A DNA stretch of 64,000 nucleotides, taken from an uncultured Nostoc sp. GTDB lineage: Bacteria; Cyanobacteriota; Cyanobacteriia; Cyanobacteriales; Nostocaceae. Under the pieces are notes generated by a model. It saw nothing but the letters and a program-made list of their open reading frames with translations. It made no database searches and was not told where the DNA came from. This document shows, piece after piece, positions 25,548 to 35,283 of this stretch; the first letter of the stretch is position 1; every line of letters starts with the position of its first letter. The stretch covers positions 1-64,000 of the forward strand of contig NZ_CALMFY010000014.1 in NCBI RefSeq assembly GCF_937863485.1. Direction: 5' to 3'. The translations under genes were made by a program, and so were the position numbers.

Positions 25548-27179
25548 GTGATTGAGGCAGAAGTTCACTTGTCACTACATAACTTTTTGCGATCGCAGGC
25601 GGGGTTCCCTTCCTGGCCCCATCATTTGACGATGGCACGGTTGGTAGCACGCGCCTTGCGCCTGGGACGTAGTGCCCTAATTCAAGTAGGGGCGGTTTGT
25701 GGCTATCAAGGGCGGTATCGCACCAGTTTCGTAGCATCAGCCCTAATGTGGCATGGCCCTGTAATTATTGTTGCTCAAGAAGCGGTGCAGCAACTTCTGC
25801 TACAGGTAGAAATTCCCCGTCTACAGCAGTGGCTACCAGCCAACAAATCGATTAGAACAGGTGACGCTTGGCCTGATGCTGAGTTTCAAGGGCTACTGTT
25901 AACCTCCCCGGAAGCTTGGTTAAGAGGACAATTTGCTGGTGGCGATCGCTTTCCCCAAGGCATCCCTACAATTATTGATGGGGTAGATGATCTCGAAGAT
26001 TGGGTGCGTGATCAACTTACCCAAGATATTCAACCCCATGATTGGGATCAACTCATGCTAGCTTGCCCAAACCAAGCTGAGGCAATTAGCGAAGCACGGA
26101 TACAATTAACACACGAACTTTTTCAGCATCCTGCCAATCCTTATGAGTGCTATCTAATTTCCCAGCCAGAAATAGAGATTTTAAGCCGTCTCTATTCTGC
26201 TTTAGAGTCAGTACAAGCACTACCAGAACCTTGGAAACAATTTTGGCAGCAATTACAAATCCTTGATGAAAATCTTTCCCCCCCTGCCTCACGGCAGTTG
26301 CTACAACGCGGAGAACCGCATCGCCCTTGGCGTCTCCCCTTGGGAGAAGGGCGCACTGCCTCCCCTCCTCTCTTCTGGGCGACTATTGCCCATCGACAAG
26401 GTTTATTTTCTTTGCACTATGCCCCAATGGAATTAGGGGAAATCCTCTCGCCCATTTGGCAGCGACAACCAGTAGTTTTAATTGGCAGCGCCATAGAACC
26501 GGAAACTGATGCTCCTCTTTTCCGACAGCGCCTGGGTTTGGACGATTTAACTTGTCTGAATTTCTCTTCGGAAAATCAAGCGGAAGCAATTCAACTGTAT
26601 GTACCCTATAAATTGCCCCTACCTAACACACCAGAATTTCAAGCGGCATTTATTCACAAAGTCCGCACACTGGTTTGTCTAAGTGCTACAGCACCAGGAT
26701 TAACGGTTGTCTTGGTGGGGGATGTACCACTCAAGTCTCAAGTGGCGACAATTCTGGCCTCAGAGTTTGGTTCGCGGGTGCAAGTAGAAAAAACTTGTTT
26801 AGATGAAAATGGGATTTTGATTAGCGGTTGGGAATTTTGGCGGGAACATCAACGAGTTTTGCCAGCACCTCATTTGTTAATTATTGCTACTTTGCCCCTA
26901 CCATCTTTGGAAAATCCCCTAGTAGCTGGTAGGGTAGCTCGTTATAAGCGATCGCATCAAGATTGGTTCCGTTTATATTTGTTGCCAGCAGCCTTGAATG
27001 AATTACAAAGAGCGATCGCTCCAGTCAGAGAAAGTCAAGGCATTGTTGCTTTACTTGATAGTCGTGTAGTTAATCGTAGCTATGGCGCTCAAATTCTTGC
27101 TGCCTTAAGTCCTCTGGCACGGATTAACTATCTCGATCCAAGCCTGTTTTCTAATACTAGTGAAGAAAATTCCGCTTAA
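25548..27179 (+). CDS. DinG/Rad3-type helicase-like protein, motif I degenerate
   Basis: 543 residues with a GTG start. The C-terminal third reads LLIIATLPLPSLENPLVAGR, then LLPAALNELQRAIAPVRESQ, GIVALLDSRV and YGAQILAALSPL. This is the order of motifs in the C-terminal half of DinG/XPD superfamily 2 helicases. In the N-terminal part the place of the Walker A loop reads GAVCGYQGRYRTS, without the GKT core, although TIIDGVDDLEDWV may correspond to the DEAH region. It may be an inactive or non-canonical relative conserved in cyanobacteria. A DNA-repair link is inferred from the family only. Confidence 0.65.
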   Translation: MIEAEVHLSLHNFLRSQAGFPSWPHHLTMARLVARALRLGRSALIQVGAVCGYQGRYRTSFVASALMWHGPVIIVAQEAVQQLLLQVEIPRLQQWLPANKSIRTGDAWPDAEFQGLLLTSPEAWLRGQFAGGDRFPQGIPTIIDGVDDLEDWVRDQLTQDIQPHDWDQLMLACPNQAEAISEARIQLTHELFQHPANPYECYLISQPEIEILSRLYSALESVQALPEPWKQFWQQLQILDENLSPPASRQLLQRGEPHRPWRLPLGEGRTASPPLFWATIAHRQGLFSLHYAPMELGEILSPIWQRQPVVLIGSAIEPETDAPLFRQRLGLDDLTCLNFSSENQAEAIQLYVPYKLPLPNTPEFQAAFIHKVRTLVCLSATAPGLTVVLVGDVPLKSQVATILASEFGSRVQVEKTCLDENGILISGWEFWREHQRVLPAPHLLIIATLPLPSLENPLVAGRVARYKRSHQDWFRLYLLPAALNELQRAIAPVRESQGIVALLDSRVVNRSYGAQILAALSPLARINYLDPSLFSNTSEENSA

Positions 27180-27294
27180 GGTCATTTGTCACCCAATTTA
27201 CATTTTATGAAGGTAATGCAATTCATTGCCTCTCTATAGCCATGATTCCTGGCAAGATAAGTTTAGAACCTAAGTAAAATTTGAGTTGCTGATT

Positions 27295-27510
27295 ATGGGT
27301 GAAGCAAAGCGTCGTAAAACCAGACAAGGGGAAACATACGGTCAAGAAACTCGGATCTTGCCTTGGGTTCCCATCACAAAAGCTCAATCCGAACTATTTG
27401 TCAGTTGGACAACTCGTGGTGCCTGGATAGGCATTATCCTTATGGTTGTAGGATGGGCAACTATCCGTTTTATCGGCCCAGCCTTCGGTTGGTGGCAAGT
27501 AGTCTTCTAA
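27295..27510 (+). CDS. DUF2839 membrane protein
   Basis: 71 residues from ATG 27295 (a TTG three codons upstream is less likely). It begins MGEAKRRKTRQGETYGQE and continues ILPWVPITKAQSELFVSWTT, then one membrane helix (about 44-62) and a GPAFGWWQVVF end. This is the standard DUF2839 form found throughout cyanobacteria; function unknown. It follows the helicase-like gene by 115 bases on the same strand. Confidence 0.88.
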   Translation: MGEAKRRKTRQGETYGQETRILPWVPITKAQSELFVSWTTRGAWIGIILMVVGWATIRFIGPAFGWWQVVF

Positions 27511-27926
27511 ATCTTGCTGTTAGCCTCTGACTCGGAGAGATATTGAATCTTACTCCCCACGCTAGAAGGGAACCAGCTGCTCTTGTTAGGTCTCTATTGG
27601 ACTCAACTGAGAAACGCTATAGAAATATACCAGATAAGGGGTTTGGCTTAAAACTGATGCAAATTAAATGAGCGTAGGCGTAGCCCGTCGGAGACATCGC
27701 TTGTTTATACTTCAATCCGCTTGGATTAAGGCTTGATCCTCCTAACCCAAGCGGATTAGTTTATCTTGCTTGCTGATTAAAATCCTAACGGGACTGCTTG
27801 ATTACTTAGTAATACCCCAACAGGTACTCTTTCCAATTAGAATTTTCCCGCAGGTTTAGTCTGTGTATGCTCCACGTCTTGGGTCTATCTTTGTAGTATG
27901 TAAAGAAGCACTTTTGACCTGAGATT
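27511..27926. other. Intergenic stretch with an inverted repeat
   Basis: Gap before the prolyl oligopeptidase gene. It includes an 11-bp perfect inverted repeat, AATCCGCTTGG (27714-27724) with CCAAGCGGATT (27747-27757), around a 22-base loop, and a GAGCGTAGGCGTAGCCCGTC type repeat word near 27671. No gene seen. Confidence 0.55.
27714..27757. terminator. 11-bp inverted repeat, possible terminator
   Basis: AATCCGCTTGG pairs perfectly with CCAAGCGGATT; the loop is 22 bases and a weakly T-rich run follows. It lies about 200 bases past the DUF2839 stop, so it could equally be an operator-like site for the next gene. Confidence 0.35.
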
Positions 27927-30020
27927 ATGCCCTCCTTTGAAAAACCCCTCACCTACCCATCCAGCTACAAGAGCAATCAAGTCGATAGCTACCACGGGAC
28001 TTTAGTCGCAGATCCTTACCGTTGGTTAGAAGATCCTGACTCTGAAGAAACAAGGACTTGGATTGAGGCACAAAATCAAGTTACTTTTGGCTACTTGAGT
28101 GAAATTCCTACCAGGGAAAAAATTAAACAGCGCCTCACCAAACTTTGGGATTATGAAAAATATGGTATCCCTTTTAAAGAAGGTGAATCTCTGCAAGACG
28201 GTTCCACCGAACGCTACTTTTATTTCAAAAATGACGGACTGCAAAACCAAAGTGTCTTCTACACTCTGAAAACCCTCGAAGACCAACCCAAAGTTTTACT
28301 CGATCCCAATAAACTTTCAGAAGATGGCACTGTTGCTCTTTCAGGATTGTCTATTAGCGAAGATGGTAAACTTTTAGCATACGGTCTATCCGCCTCTGGT
28401 TCTGATTGGCAAGAGTGGAAAGTCCGCGATGTCGAAACTGGTGAAGACCTGCAAGACCACCTGAAGTGGATTAAATTTTCTGGTGCATCCTGGACACATG
28501 ATAATCAAGGTTTCTTTTACAGTCGCTATGATCAGCCGAATGAAAAAACTCAATTAGAAGATGTCAACTATTATCAAAAGCTCTACTATCATCAACTAGG
28601 TAAACCCCAATCAGAAGATGTACTAATTTATCATCGTCCTGACCAAAAGGAATGGGGTTTTAGTGGCGGTGTTACTGAAGATGGAACCTATCTAATAATT
28701 TCAATTTGGCTGGGAACTGACTCCAAGAATTTATTTTTCTACAAAGATTTGACTAACCCTAATGCTGAAGTTGTAGAACTAATTAACCAGTTTGAGGCAG
28801 ATTACAGCTTTATTGACAATGATGATAGCCTGTTTTATTTCCGCACGGATTTAAATGCACCACGGGGAAGAGTTATTGCGATTGACACCAAAAATCCTGC
28901 GCCAGAAAATTGGCAAGAAATCATCCCCCAATCAGCAGAAACGTTAGAAAGTGTAGGCATACTTAATAACCAATTTGTTGCAGATTACCTCAAAGATGCT
29001 CACAGCCAAATTAAAATTTTTGACCTCAAAGGCGCGTTTATTCGCGAGGTAGAACTACCTGGACTTGGTTCAGCCGGAGGTTTTGGAGGGAAGCGTAATG
29101 ATACCGAAACTTTTTATATTTACACCAGTTTCACCACACCAGGAACTATCTATCGCTACGATATGATAACTGGTAAAAGTACCATTTTTCGCCAGCCAGA
29201 GGTAGATTTTAATCCTAATGATTACGAGACAAAACAAGTCTTTTATGATAGCAAAGATGGTACTAGAGTGCCAATGTTTATTACCCATAAAAAGGGCATT
29301 AAATTAGATGGAAATAACCCGACTTATCTCTATGCTTATGGCGGTTTTAATGCGTCAATGACACCTAGTTTCTCTGTGAGTCTTTTGGTATGGATGGAGA
29401 TGGGTGGTGTCTATGCTATGCCCAATATCCGTGGCGGTGGAGAATACGGCGAAGAATGGCATCAAGCAGGAATAAAGGATAAAAAGCAGAATGTCTTTGA
29501 TGACTTTATTGGCGCAGCTGAGTGGCTGATTGCTAATAAGTATACTAAGACTGATAAGCTAGCGATCGCAGGTGGTAGTAACGGCGGCTTATTAGTGGGT
29601 GCTTGCATGGCACAACGTCCTGATTTGTTTGGTGCAGCCTTACCAGCAGTCGGGGTGATGGATATGTTGCGGTTCCACAAATTTACCATCGGTTGGGCTT
29701 GGACTTCCGAATATGGTTCAGCAGATAATCCAGAAGAGTTTCCAGCACTGTATGCTTATTCGCCATTGCAGAATCTCAAACCAGATACAGCTTATCCAGC
29801 AACCTTAATTACCACAGCCGATCATGACGATCGCGTTGTCCCTGCTCATAGTTTCAAATTTGCCGCAGCTTTACAAGAAGCTCACGTAGGTGATGCGCCA
29901 ACGTTAATTAGAATTGAGACTAAAGCAGGACATGGTGCGGGTAAACCCACGGCTAAAATTATCGAAGAAGCCGCAGATAAATGGGCTTTTTTGGTGCGTG
30001 CTTTGAATGTTGAAGTTTAG
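27927..30020 (+). CDS. Prolyl oligopeptidase (S9A)
   Basis: 697 residues from ATG, normal for S9A prolyl oligopeptidases, which cut after proline in short peptides. The N-terminal propeller region begins VADPYRWLEDPDSEETRTWI. The hydrolase domain holds the nucleophile Ser551 in AGGSNGGLL, the acid Asp (634/635) in DHDDRVV and the base His669 in AGHGAGKP. These spacings are close to those of the porcine enzyme. There is no signal peptide, so it is cytosolic. A hairpin at 30039-30089 probably ends its transcript. Stands alone. Confidence 0.95.
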   Translation: MPSFEKPLTYPSSYKSNQVDSYHGTLVADPYRWLEDPDSEETRTWIEAQNQVTFGYLSEIPTREKIKQRLTKLWDYEKYGIPFKEGESLQDGSTERYFYFKNDGLQNQSVFYTLKTLEDQPKVLLDPNKLSEDGTVALSGLSISEDGKLLAYGLSASGSDWQEWKVRDVETGEDLQDHLKWIKFSGASWTHDNQGFFYSRYDQPNEKTQLEDVNYYQKLYYHQLGKPQSEDVLIYHRPDQKEWGFSGGVTEDGTYLIISIWLGTDSKNLFFYKDLTNPNAEVVELINQFEADYSFIDNDDSLFYFRTDLNAPRGRVIAIDTKNPAPENWQEIIPQSAETLESVGILNNQFVADYLKDAHSQIKIFDLKGAFIREVELPGLGSAGGFGGKRNDTETFYIYTSFTTPGTIYRYDMITGKSTIFRQPEVDFNPNDYETKQVFYDSKDGTRVPMFITHKKGIKLDGNNPTYLYAYGGFNASMTPSFSVSLLVWMEMGGVYAMPNIRGGGEYGEEWHQAGIKDKKQNVFDDFIGAAEWLIANKYTKTDKLAIAGGSNGGLLVGACMAQRPDLFGAALPAVGVMDMLRFHKFTIGWAWTSEYGSADNPEEFPALYAYSPLQNLKPDTAYPATLITTADHDDRVVPAHSFKFAAALQEAHVGDAPTLIRIETKAGHGAGKPTAKIIEEAADKWAFLVRALNVEV

Positions 30021-30038
30021 AATAATGTAACTGATTAT

Positions 30039-30089
30039 CTCACGCAAATACGCCAAGCCGCTCAAATAAAGTTTGCGTTTTTGCGTGAG
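30039..30089 (+). terminator. Hairpin after the prolyl oligopeptidase gene
   Basis: CTCACGCAAA (30039-30048) pairs with TTTGCGTGAG (30080-30089), a 10-bp perfect stem, followed by TGTTTTTGC. Located 19 bases after the stop codon. The loop is long (31 bases), which weakens the case for a simple terminator. Confidence 0.5.
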
Positions 30090-30193
30090 TGTTTTTGCTA
30101 TAAATCAACGGTAAATGTCAGCAATGAGAGGAAAAGACTCGATATTGATAGATGAGTTAAAATTAAATCAATAACTCTAGCCAAATATTAACT

Positions 30194-30670
30194 ATGAGAT
30201 GGGAAGAAGTTTGTGAACACAAACAATTACAAGATTTACCCTTCAAAATTGAATTAAATAAATGGGGTCAAATCGTAATGAGTCCAGTCAAAATTAAACA
30301 TTCTTTTTATCAAGGAAGAATCCAACGTTTATTAGAATCTTTATTGAATACAGGAGAAGTAATGCCCGAATGTGCTATTAACACATCAGATGGTGTGAAA
30401 GTTGCTGATGTTGTCTGGTGTTCAGAGGAACGATTTTCTGAAATTGAAGACGAAGTATCAGCATCTATTGCACCAGAAATTTGTGTAGAAGTTAAATCCA
30501 GTGGTAACACTTTGGAAGAAATGGAATTTAAAAGAAATTTATATTTAGAAGCTCAAGCTGTGGAAGTATGGTTATGTAATGAACAAGGTCAAATGAAATT
30601 TTATAATGAGCAAGGGGAATTAGAGCAATCTTTATTAGTTCCTAGCTTTCCTAAGCAAATTAAACGGTAA
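30194..30670 (+). CDS. Uma2 family (DUF820) endonuclease-like protein
   Basis: 158 residues from ATG. It contains the PD-(D/E)xK-type core of the Uma2 family: KVADVVWCSEERF (the Asp) followed by PEICVEVKSSGNTLEEM (E-V-K) and VEVWLCNEQG. These proteins are abundant in cyanobacteria and some are linked to mobile elements, but their biological role is not settled. The metal-binding Asp, Glu and Lys appear intact. No partner gene is adjacent. Confidence 0.88.
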   Translation: MRWEEVCEHKQLQDLPFKIELNKWGQIVMSPVKIKHSFYQGRIQRLLESLLNTGEVMPECAINTSDGVKVADVVWCSEERFSEIEDEVSASIAPEICVEVKSSGNTLEEMEFKRNLYLEAQAVEVWLCNEQGQMKFYNEQGELEQSLLVPSFPKQIKR

Positions 30671-30921
30671 TTAAACCCTTAACTGAACCGTATTTGGTCT
30701 ATAAAGGCGATCGCTCATAAAAATCACAAGGAAAGAAAATCTGTTCTAATAAGCCATTGAGCTACTTCTAAGCTTTTGATCAAAAGATATTATCACCCAG
30801 ATGCCAAATTAAAAGGGAATCAGATTAAGCAATAAGGGTGGAGATAAACAATTATTTACCTGCACCCTTACTGTTTTCCTCCATCTGAGCAAGAAGTCTA
30901 ATTTCTATATCCCTTTTGTGC

Positions 30922-31407
30922 TTAAAACACGACAAATCGGGCTGTACCCTTCAGATTGATTATTGTATAAAATTGTTTCTGCTGCTGGTTGGATTGAGGA
31001 ATCGTAGAAAAACGATTCAATGTTGTGATTCCGTTAGTTACAATTTTTACTTCCTCGCCCAATCCAATTTTTACACGGGGTATGAGCAAGCTAAATGTGG
31101 TGTACTCACCATTTAGCGTCTGTTTAATAGTCACAGTCACTAGTGTACCAATTTCCGTTTCTACAGTCCGGATCTGCTTTTCTCCTTCAAAGTTTAATGT
31201 CTGTTTCTGGTCTTTATATTGGAAAGAGGGCTTACCAATAAAGCTTGTTGTTGAGTAATTAATACTGACTTTCTCACCTTTTAAATTATACCCTGTGAAA
31301 CTATACACGTCCGGTGTGTTTTCTTCTAAGGCATGAGATTGTAATACAGGTATTCCTGCTAAGGTTATACCTAAAGTGAATGATGCAATTAAGTTTCTTG
31401 TTTGCAT
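30922..31407 (-). CDS. Secreted beta-rich hypothetical protein
   Basis: 161 residues from ATG with a signal peptide (about 1-27, ending SHALEEN). The mature part alternates short strands (VYSFTGYNLKGEKVSINYST and later FSLLIPRVKIG), suggesting an all-beta domain. No family is recognised. It faces the Uma2 gene (convergent) and is divergent from the M16 peptidase. A periplasmic role is inferred from the signal only. Confidence 0.65.
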   Translation of the reverse strand: MQTRNLIASFTLGITLAGIPVLQSHALEENTPDVYSFTGYNLKGEKVSINYSTTSFIGKPSFQYKDQKQTLNFEGEKQIRTVETEIGTLVTVTIKQTLNGEYTTFSLLIPRVKIGLGEEVKIVTNGITTLNRFSTIPQSNQQQKQFYTIINLKGTARFVVF

Positions 31408-31818
31408 ATCTCAAAAATTTATTGCTAGTTTGATCAAGATATCTACCCTGATGGGATGACAATAAGAATTAAACCACTTATAAAGGTGGATATTCCGAAA
31501 AACTTGTCAAATCGAACACATTGCAATCCTTGTTAATATACCTGCAAGAATTTGTAACAGTGCGTAAAGTTACATCTATCTTGAAAATAGGGAATAAGTG
31601 GCAAAAAATAGGGGAAGGGATTTTTATACCCTTGTTGTGGGCTATTGCTCGTAGGTGTCTTGCAAATAGGTAAGCTTGAAAACCGAATATTACGGCATGG
31701 CGGAAATAAAGCTACCATTGAAAATGGTAAAAAAGCCGAGAATGTGAGTCTTTTGACTTGCACAAAGCGGCATTAAGGTTTTGTTTTATAATTAGAAATT
31801 TTGCATTTCCCATTGCTT
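31408..31818. other. Divergent intergenic stretch, no gene seen
   Basis: AT-rich gap between the secreted protein gene and the M16 protease gene. I see no repeat family. Frames within it lack starts or family signals. Confidence 0.5.
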
Positions 31819-34596
31819 ATGAAGTTACGCTCATATATGCTTGTAGGGTTTTTCCTCAGCCTGCTCTTAAGTATTGTGCCGCTTTCGGGCAATTTCACCA
31901 ATGCTGCAACACCAACAGCAGCCGCACCTGTATCTGCTGTCTCATTCACCCAAGGGGTGAAAAAAACGGTATTGGACAACGGCTTAACGGTGCTAACCAA
32001 AGAAGTCCATACCGCTCCAGTAGTCAGCGTACAAGTCTGGTATAAAGTTGGTTCACGCAACGAGGTTAAAGGAGAGAATGGCATTTCTCACCAGCTAGAA
32101 CATTTGATGTTCAAGGGTACAACTGACCGTCCAGTGCAGTTTGGAAGGTTGTTTAGTGCCTTGGGTAGCCAGTTCAATGCCTTTACTAGTTATGACGAAA
32201 CAGCTTACTTTGGCACAGTGCAGCGAGACAAACTCGAAGCATTGTTGACACTTGAAGCCGATCGCATGGAAAACTCCTTAGTTGGGACTGAACAACTCGT
32301 GAGTGAAAAGCGGGTGGTGATCTCCGAGTTACAGGGGTACGAAAATTCACCAGGCTATCGTCTGAGTCGGGCAGTGATGCAAGATGCTTTCCCAAGCAGA
32401 GCCTATGGCTTACCTGTGGGAGGCACAAAAGCAGATGTAGAAAAATTCACGGTGGAGCAGGTGCGGAATTATTACCAAACCTACTACAGCCCAGAAAATG
32501 CCACGTTGGTGATTACAGGGGATTTTGCCACAGAACCTGTACTGAAAGTTGTTAAAGAAACTTATGGGAAGTTGCCAAAACGAGCCAAGACGGCTATGGC
32601 TAAAAATTCTGCCCAGGTGAGTGCTTCTACCTCTGTTGCTAAAAAAGCGCCGATTGTCCTCAAGCAGCCTGGAAGTGCGGCACTATTGCAAGCGGTGTAC
32701 CCGTTACCAGATATCAACCATCCTGATGTGCCGGCAATTGATGTGATGGATGCCATTCTCACAGGCGGACGTAGCTCTAGACTTTACCAAGCGTTGGTGG
32801 AATCTGGACTCGCTAGTTCGGTGAATGGCGGAGCAGCCGAACTCATCGAACCAGGTTGGTATGAAATTAATGCTACAGCGGCTGCCGGTCAAGAGTTAGG
32901 GAAAATTGCCCAGGTGCTCCAGGAATCTTTAGCAAAATTGCAACAGCAGCTAGTCACCACAGAAGAATTGAACCGAGCGAAGACGCAACTGCAAGCCTCG
33001 TATATTTTGGGTAACCAAGACATCACTAGTCAAGCTAGCCAACTGGGATATAACCAAACTGTGGCCGGCGATTATCGTTATATTGAAAAGTATCTCGCTG
33101 CGATCGCTAAAGTCACCCCAGCCGAGGTGCAGCAAGCAGCAAAAACTTACCTAAATCCGGCTAAACAAACCATCGGCTTCTTTGAGCCAACTCAACCAGA
33201 TGGTAAACCAGGGACTTCTAGCGCTGGTTCTGGTCGGACAGTGGAAAATTTCAGCCCCGGTAAGCCTGTAGACCCAGCAGAACTGGCCAAATATCTCCCA
33301 CCTGCCACATCAGCTACAGATTCGGGCAAACAATCACTACCAGAAGAGTTTACCTTGAATAATGGTTTGCGGGTTCTGCTCTTGAGCGATCGCAACCTCC
33401 CCACGATTAACCTGAGTGGACAAATTGACGCCGGTAGCGAATTTGACGGCAATCAAAAAGCTGGATTAGCGAATCTGACTGCGACTAACTTAATGAATGG
33501 GACGCAGACTAAAAACGCTCTTACCTTAGCAAAAACCTTAGAAGACCGGGGAGCTGATTTGAACTTCGGTGCTAGCCGCGAGGGAGTTAGCGTCAGTGGT
33601 GAGGGACTTTCAGCGAACCTGCCGATATTGATTCAAACTCTGGCAGATGTGTTAGAAAACGCCACTTTCCCAGCCGACCAGTTAGAACTGAGTCGCCAGC
33701 GGGCGTTGATAAGTCTCAAAGTCCAGCTAGATGACCCCAGAGGACTAGGACGACAAGTATTTCAGCAAGCAATTTACCCAGAAAATCATCCATTCCATAG
33801 CTTTCCCACGGCCGAGAGCTTAAAGAGCGTTACTCGTGATGATTTGCTTGGCTTCTACCAGACACACTACCGACCAGATACAACAACGATCGCTTTAGTA
33901 GGAGACTTTGATCCAGTTAAGGTAAAAGCTTTGCTGAATGAGGCATTTGGCAAATGGCAAGCCACAGGTAAGCAACCTGTTCTTAAAATAGCGTCCGTGT
34001 CAATACCGCAAACTTCAACACGTCTAAATAAACTAATTCCCGGTAAGACAGAGGCTGTTACTTACATCGGCTACAACGGCATTGCTCGGAAAGACCCACG
34101 TTATTATGCGGCACTGGTGCTAAATCAAATTTTGGGTGGTGATACTTTAGCAAGTCGCTTGGGTACGGAAGTACGCGATCGCCAAGGTCTAACCTACGGT
34201 ATCTATAGTGGTTTTGCCGCCGGAATCAATCCTGGCCCGTTCTTGATTCAGATGCAGACTGCTCCTGGAGATACCCAAAAAGCGATCGCCAGTACTCTGG
34301 CTTTACTCAAACAGTTGCGCGAACAAGGAATAACTGAGGATGAATTCAATGCGGCAAAACGCTCAATTACTAATAGTTACCCCGTGGATTTAGCTAATCC
34401 CAGTGATGTATCAAACATCATTTTGAGTAATGCTGTCTTGGGACTTTCACGAGCAGAAATCCGAGAGTTTCCCCAAAAGATTCAAGCAGTCACTATGGCT
34501 CAGATGCAACAGGCAATTGAGGATTTAATTAAGCCAGAAAATCTGGTAATTGTCACCGCCGGGCCTGGAGATACTGTACCCAAGATTGGATCGTGA
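31819..34596 (+). CDS. Two-domain M16 (pitrilysin-type) zinc peptidase
   Basis: 925 residues from ATG 31819 (MKLRSYMLVGF); an in-frame TTG six codons upstream is less likely. A signal peptide or anchor spans about 1-30. The first M16 domain carries the inverted zinc motif HQLEH (His91, Glu94, His95), followed by the downstream active-site region. The second domain (about 510-900) has the same fold but lacks HxxEH, with ATNLMNGT in that place, as is usual when one half is catalytic and the other structural. It probably acts outside the cytoplasmic membrane on peptides. Stands alone. Confidence 0.93.
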   Translation: MKLRSYMLVGFFLSLLLSIVPLSGNFTNAATPTAAAPVSAVSFTQGVKKTVLDNGLTVLTKEVHTAPVVSVQVWYKVGSRNEVKGENGISHQLEHLMFKGTTDRPVQFGRLFSALGSQFNAFTSYDETAYFGTVQRDKLEALLTLEADRMENSLVGTEQLVSEKRVVISELQGYENSPGYRLSRAVMQDAFPSRAYGLPVGGTKADVEKFTVEQVRNYYQTYYSPENATLVITGDFATEPVLKVVKETYGKLPKRAKTAMAKNSAQVSASTSVAKKAPIVLKQPGSAALLQAVYPLPDINHPDVPAIDVMDAILTGGRSSRLYQALVESGLASSVNGGAAELIEPGWYEINATAAAGQELGKIAQVLQESLAKLQQQLVTTEELNRAKTQLQASYILGNQDITSQASQLGYNQTVAGDYRYIEKYLAAIAKVTPAEVQQAAKTYLNPAKQTIGFFEPTQPDGKPGTSSAGSGRTVENFSPGKPVDPAELAKYLPPATSATDSGKQSLPEEFTLNNGLRVLLLSDRNLPTINLSGQIDAGSEFDGNQKAGLANLTATNLMNGTQTKNALTLAKTLEDRGADLNFGASREGVSVSGEGLSANLPILIQTLADVLENATFPADQLELSRQRALISLKVQLDDPRGLGRQVFQQAIYPENHPFHSFPTAESLKSVTRDDLLGFYQTHYRPDTTTIALVGDFDPVKVKALLNEAFGKWQATGKQPVLKIASVSIPQTSTRLNKLIPGKTEAVTYIGYNGIARKDPRYYAALVLNQILGGDTLASRLGTEVRDRQGLTYGIYSGFAAGINPGPFLIQMQTAPGDTQKAIASTLALLKQLREQGITEDEFNAAKRSITNSYPVDLANPSDVSNIILSNAVLGLSRAEIREFPQKIQAVTMAQMQQAIEDLIKPENLVIVTAGPGDTVPKIGS

Positions 34597-34656
34597 TTTC
34601 CCATAAGGGACTTCCAGTTAAAAAAACATTGCATCCCTGCGGGACGCTCCGCGAAC

Positions 34657-34683
34657 GTAGGGGCGCAAGGCTTGCGCCCCTAC
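34657..34683. repeat. 27-base palindrome
   Basis: GTAGGGGCGCAAG-G-CTTGCGCCCCTAC is a perfect 13-bp inverted repeat with a one-base centre. It is 60 bases past the M16 peptidase stop. A similar palindromic design occurs at 38477-38504 with a different core. Confidence 0.9.
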
Positions 34684-35052
34684 AAATGTACAAATAATTT
34701 TGGAGAATTTATTTTTTGTCAGTCCTTAAAGGTGCAAAGATATGCTTTGCACCTTTACATGTTGGTTGAGATTAGACCTTTTGCTTTTATAAGAAGAGAT
34801 CACAAGTCGGGGTCAGAATTCAGAAAGAATTCTGTAGGAGTGGGTAATGAGTATTGGTTTAAAACTGTACTTCGTCCCGCCACGCTAACACCCTTTATGG
34901 AGCCACTTGCTCATGGGTGAAACCAGTATTAAATATTCTTCATCCTAAAATATCACTTCATCGGAGAGTATTTTTAATTCTGACTTCTTGTTTATCGGGG
35001 TTTTTGTTAGGAATCTAAGTGAGTCGGCGAGAAAAATTCAATGTATATTAGG

Positions 35053-35156
35053 ACTTACGCAATAACTCTCTGAAACCTTATTCCTACCCTGCGGGAAGCC
35101 GCTGGCGCGTCTATGTGTCCTTTGCGTCCTTCTCTACGAGACGCTGCGCGAATGCG
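35053..35156 (+). repeat. Interspersed repeat family C, copy 2
   Basis: Begins ACTTACGCAATAACTCTCTG, then TTCCTACCCTGCGGG, CGTCTATGTGTCCTTTGCGT and AGACGCTGCGCGAATGCGG, matching the minus-strand copy at 22566-22692. A TTTTGCGTAAGTCCT inverted echo of its left end follows at about 35173-35187, so the unit has inverted ends. Confidence 0.75.
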
Positions 35157-35216
35157 GTTCGTTTTTTCATGATTTTGCGTAAGTCCTGTATATGAAGAAA
35201 TATAAAGTTGAAGTAG

Positions 35217-35283
35217 GGTGTGTTACGCCGTAGGCTAACGCACCTTGAATCGTTGGTGCGTTGTCGAGCAGCGCACCAACGAT
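35217..35283. repeat. Two adjacent GGTGCG-type hairpins
   Basis: First hairpin: GGTGTGTTA (35217-35225) with TAACGCACC (35236-35244), one G-T pair. Second hairpin: ATCGTTGGTGCG (35249-35260) with CGCACCAACGAT (35272-35283), a perfect 12-bp stem. The first belongs to the family at 20697 and 24405. Confidence 0.8.

Noticed and set aside
34672-34920. 82-codon plus-strand frame
   Set aside because: It starts inside a perfect palindrome and the translation shows no domain. It looks like chance.
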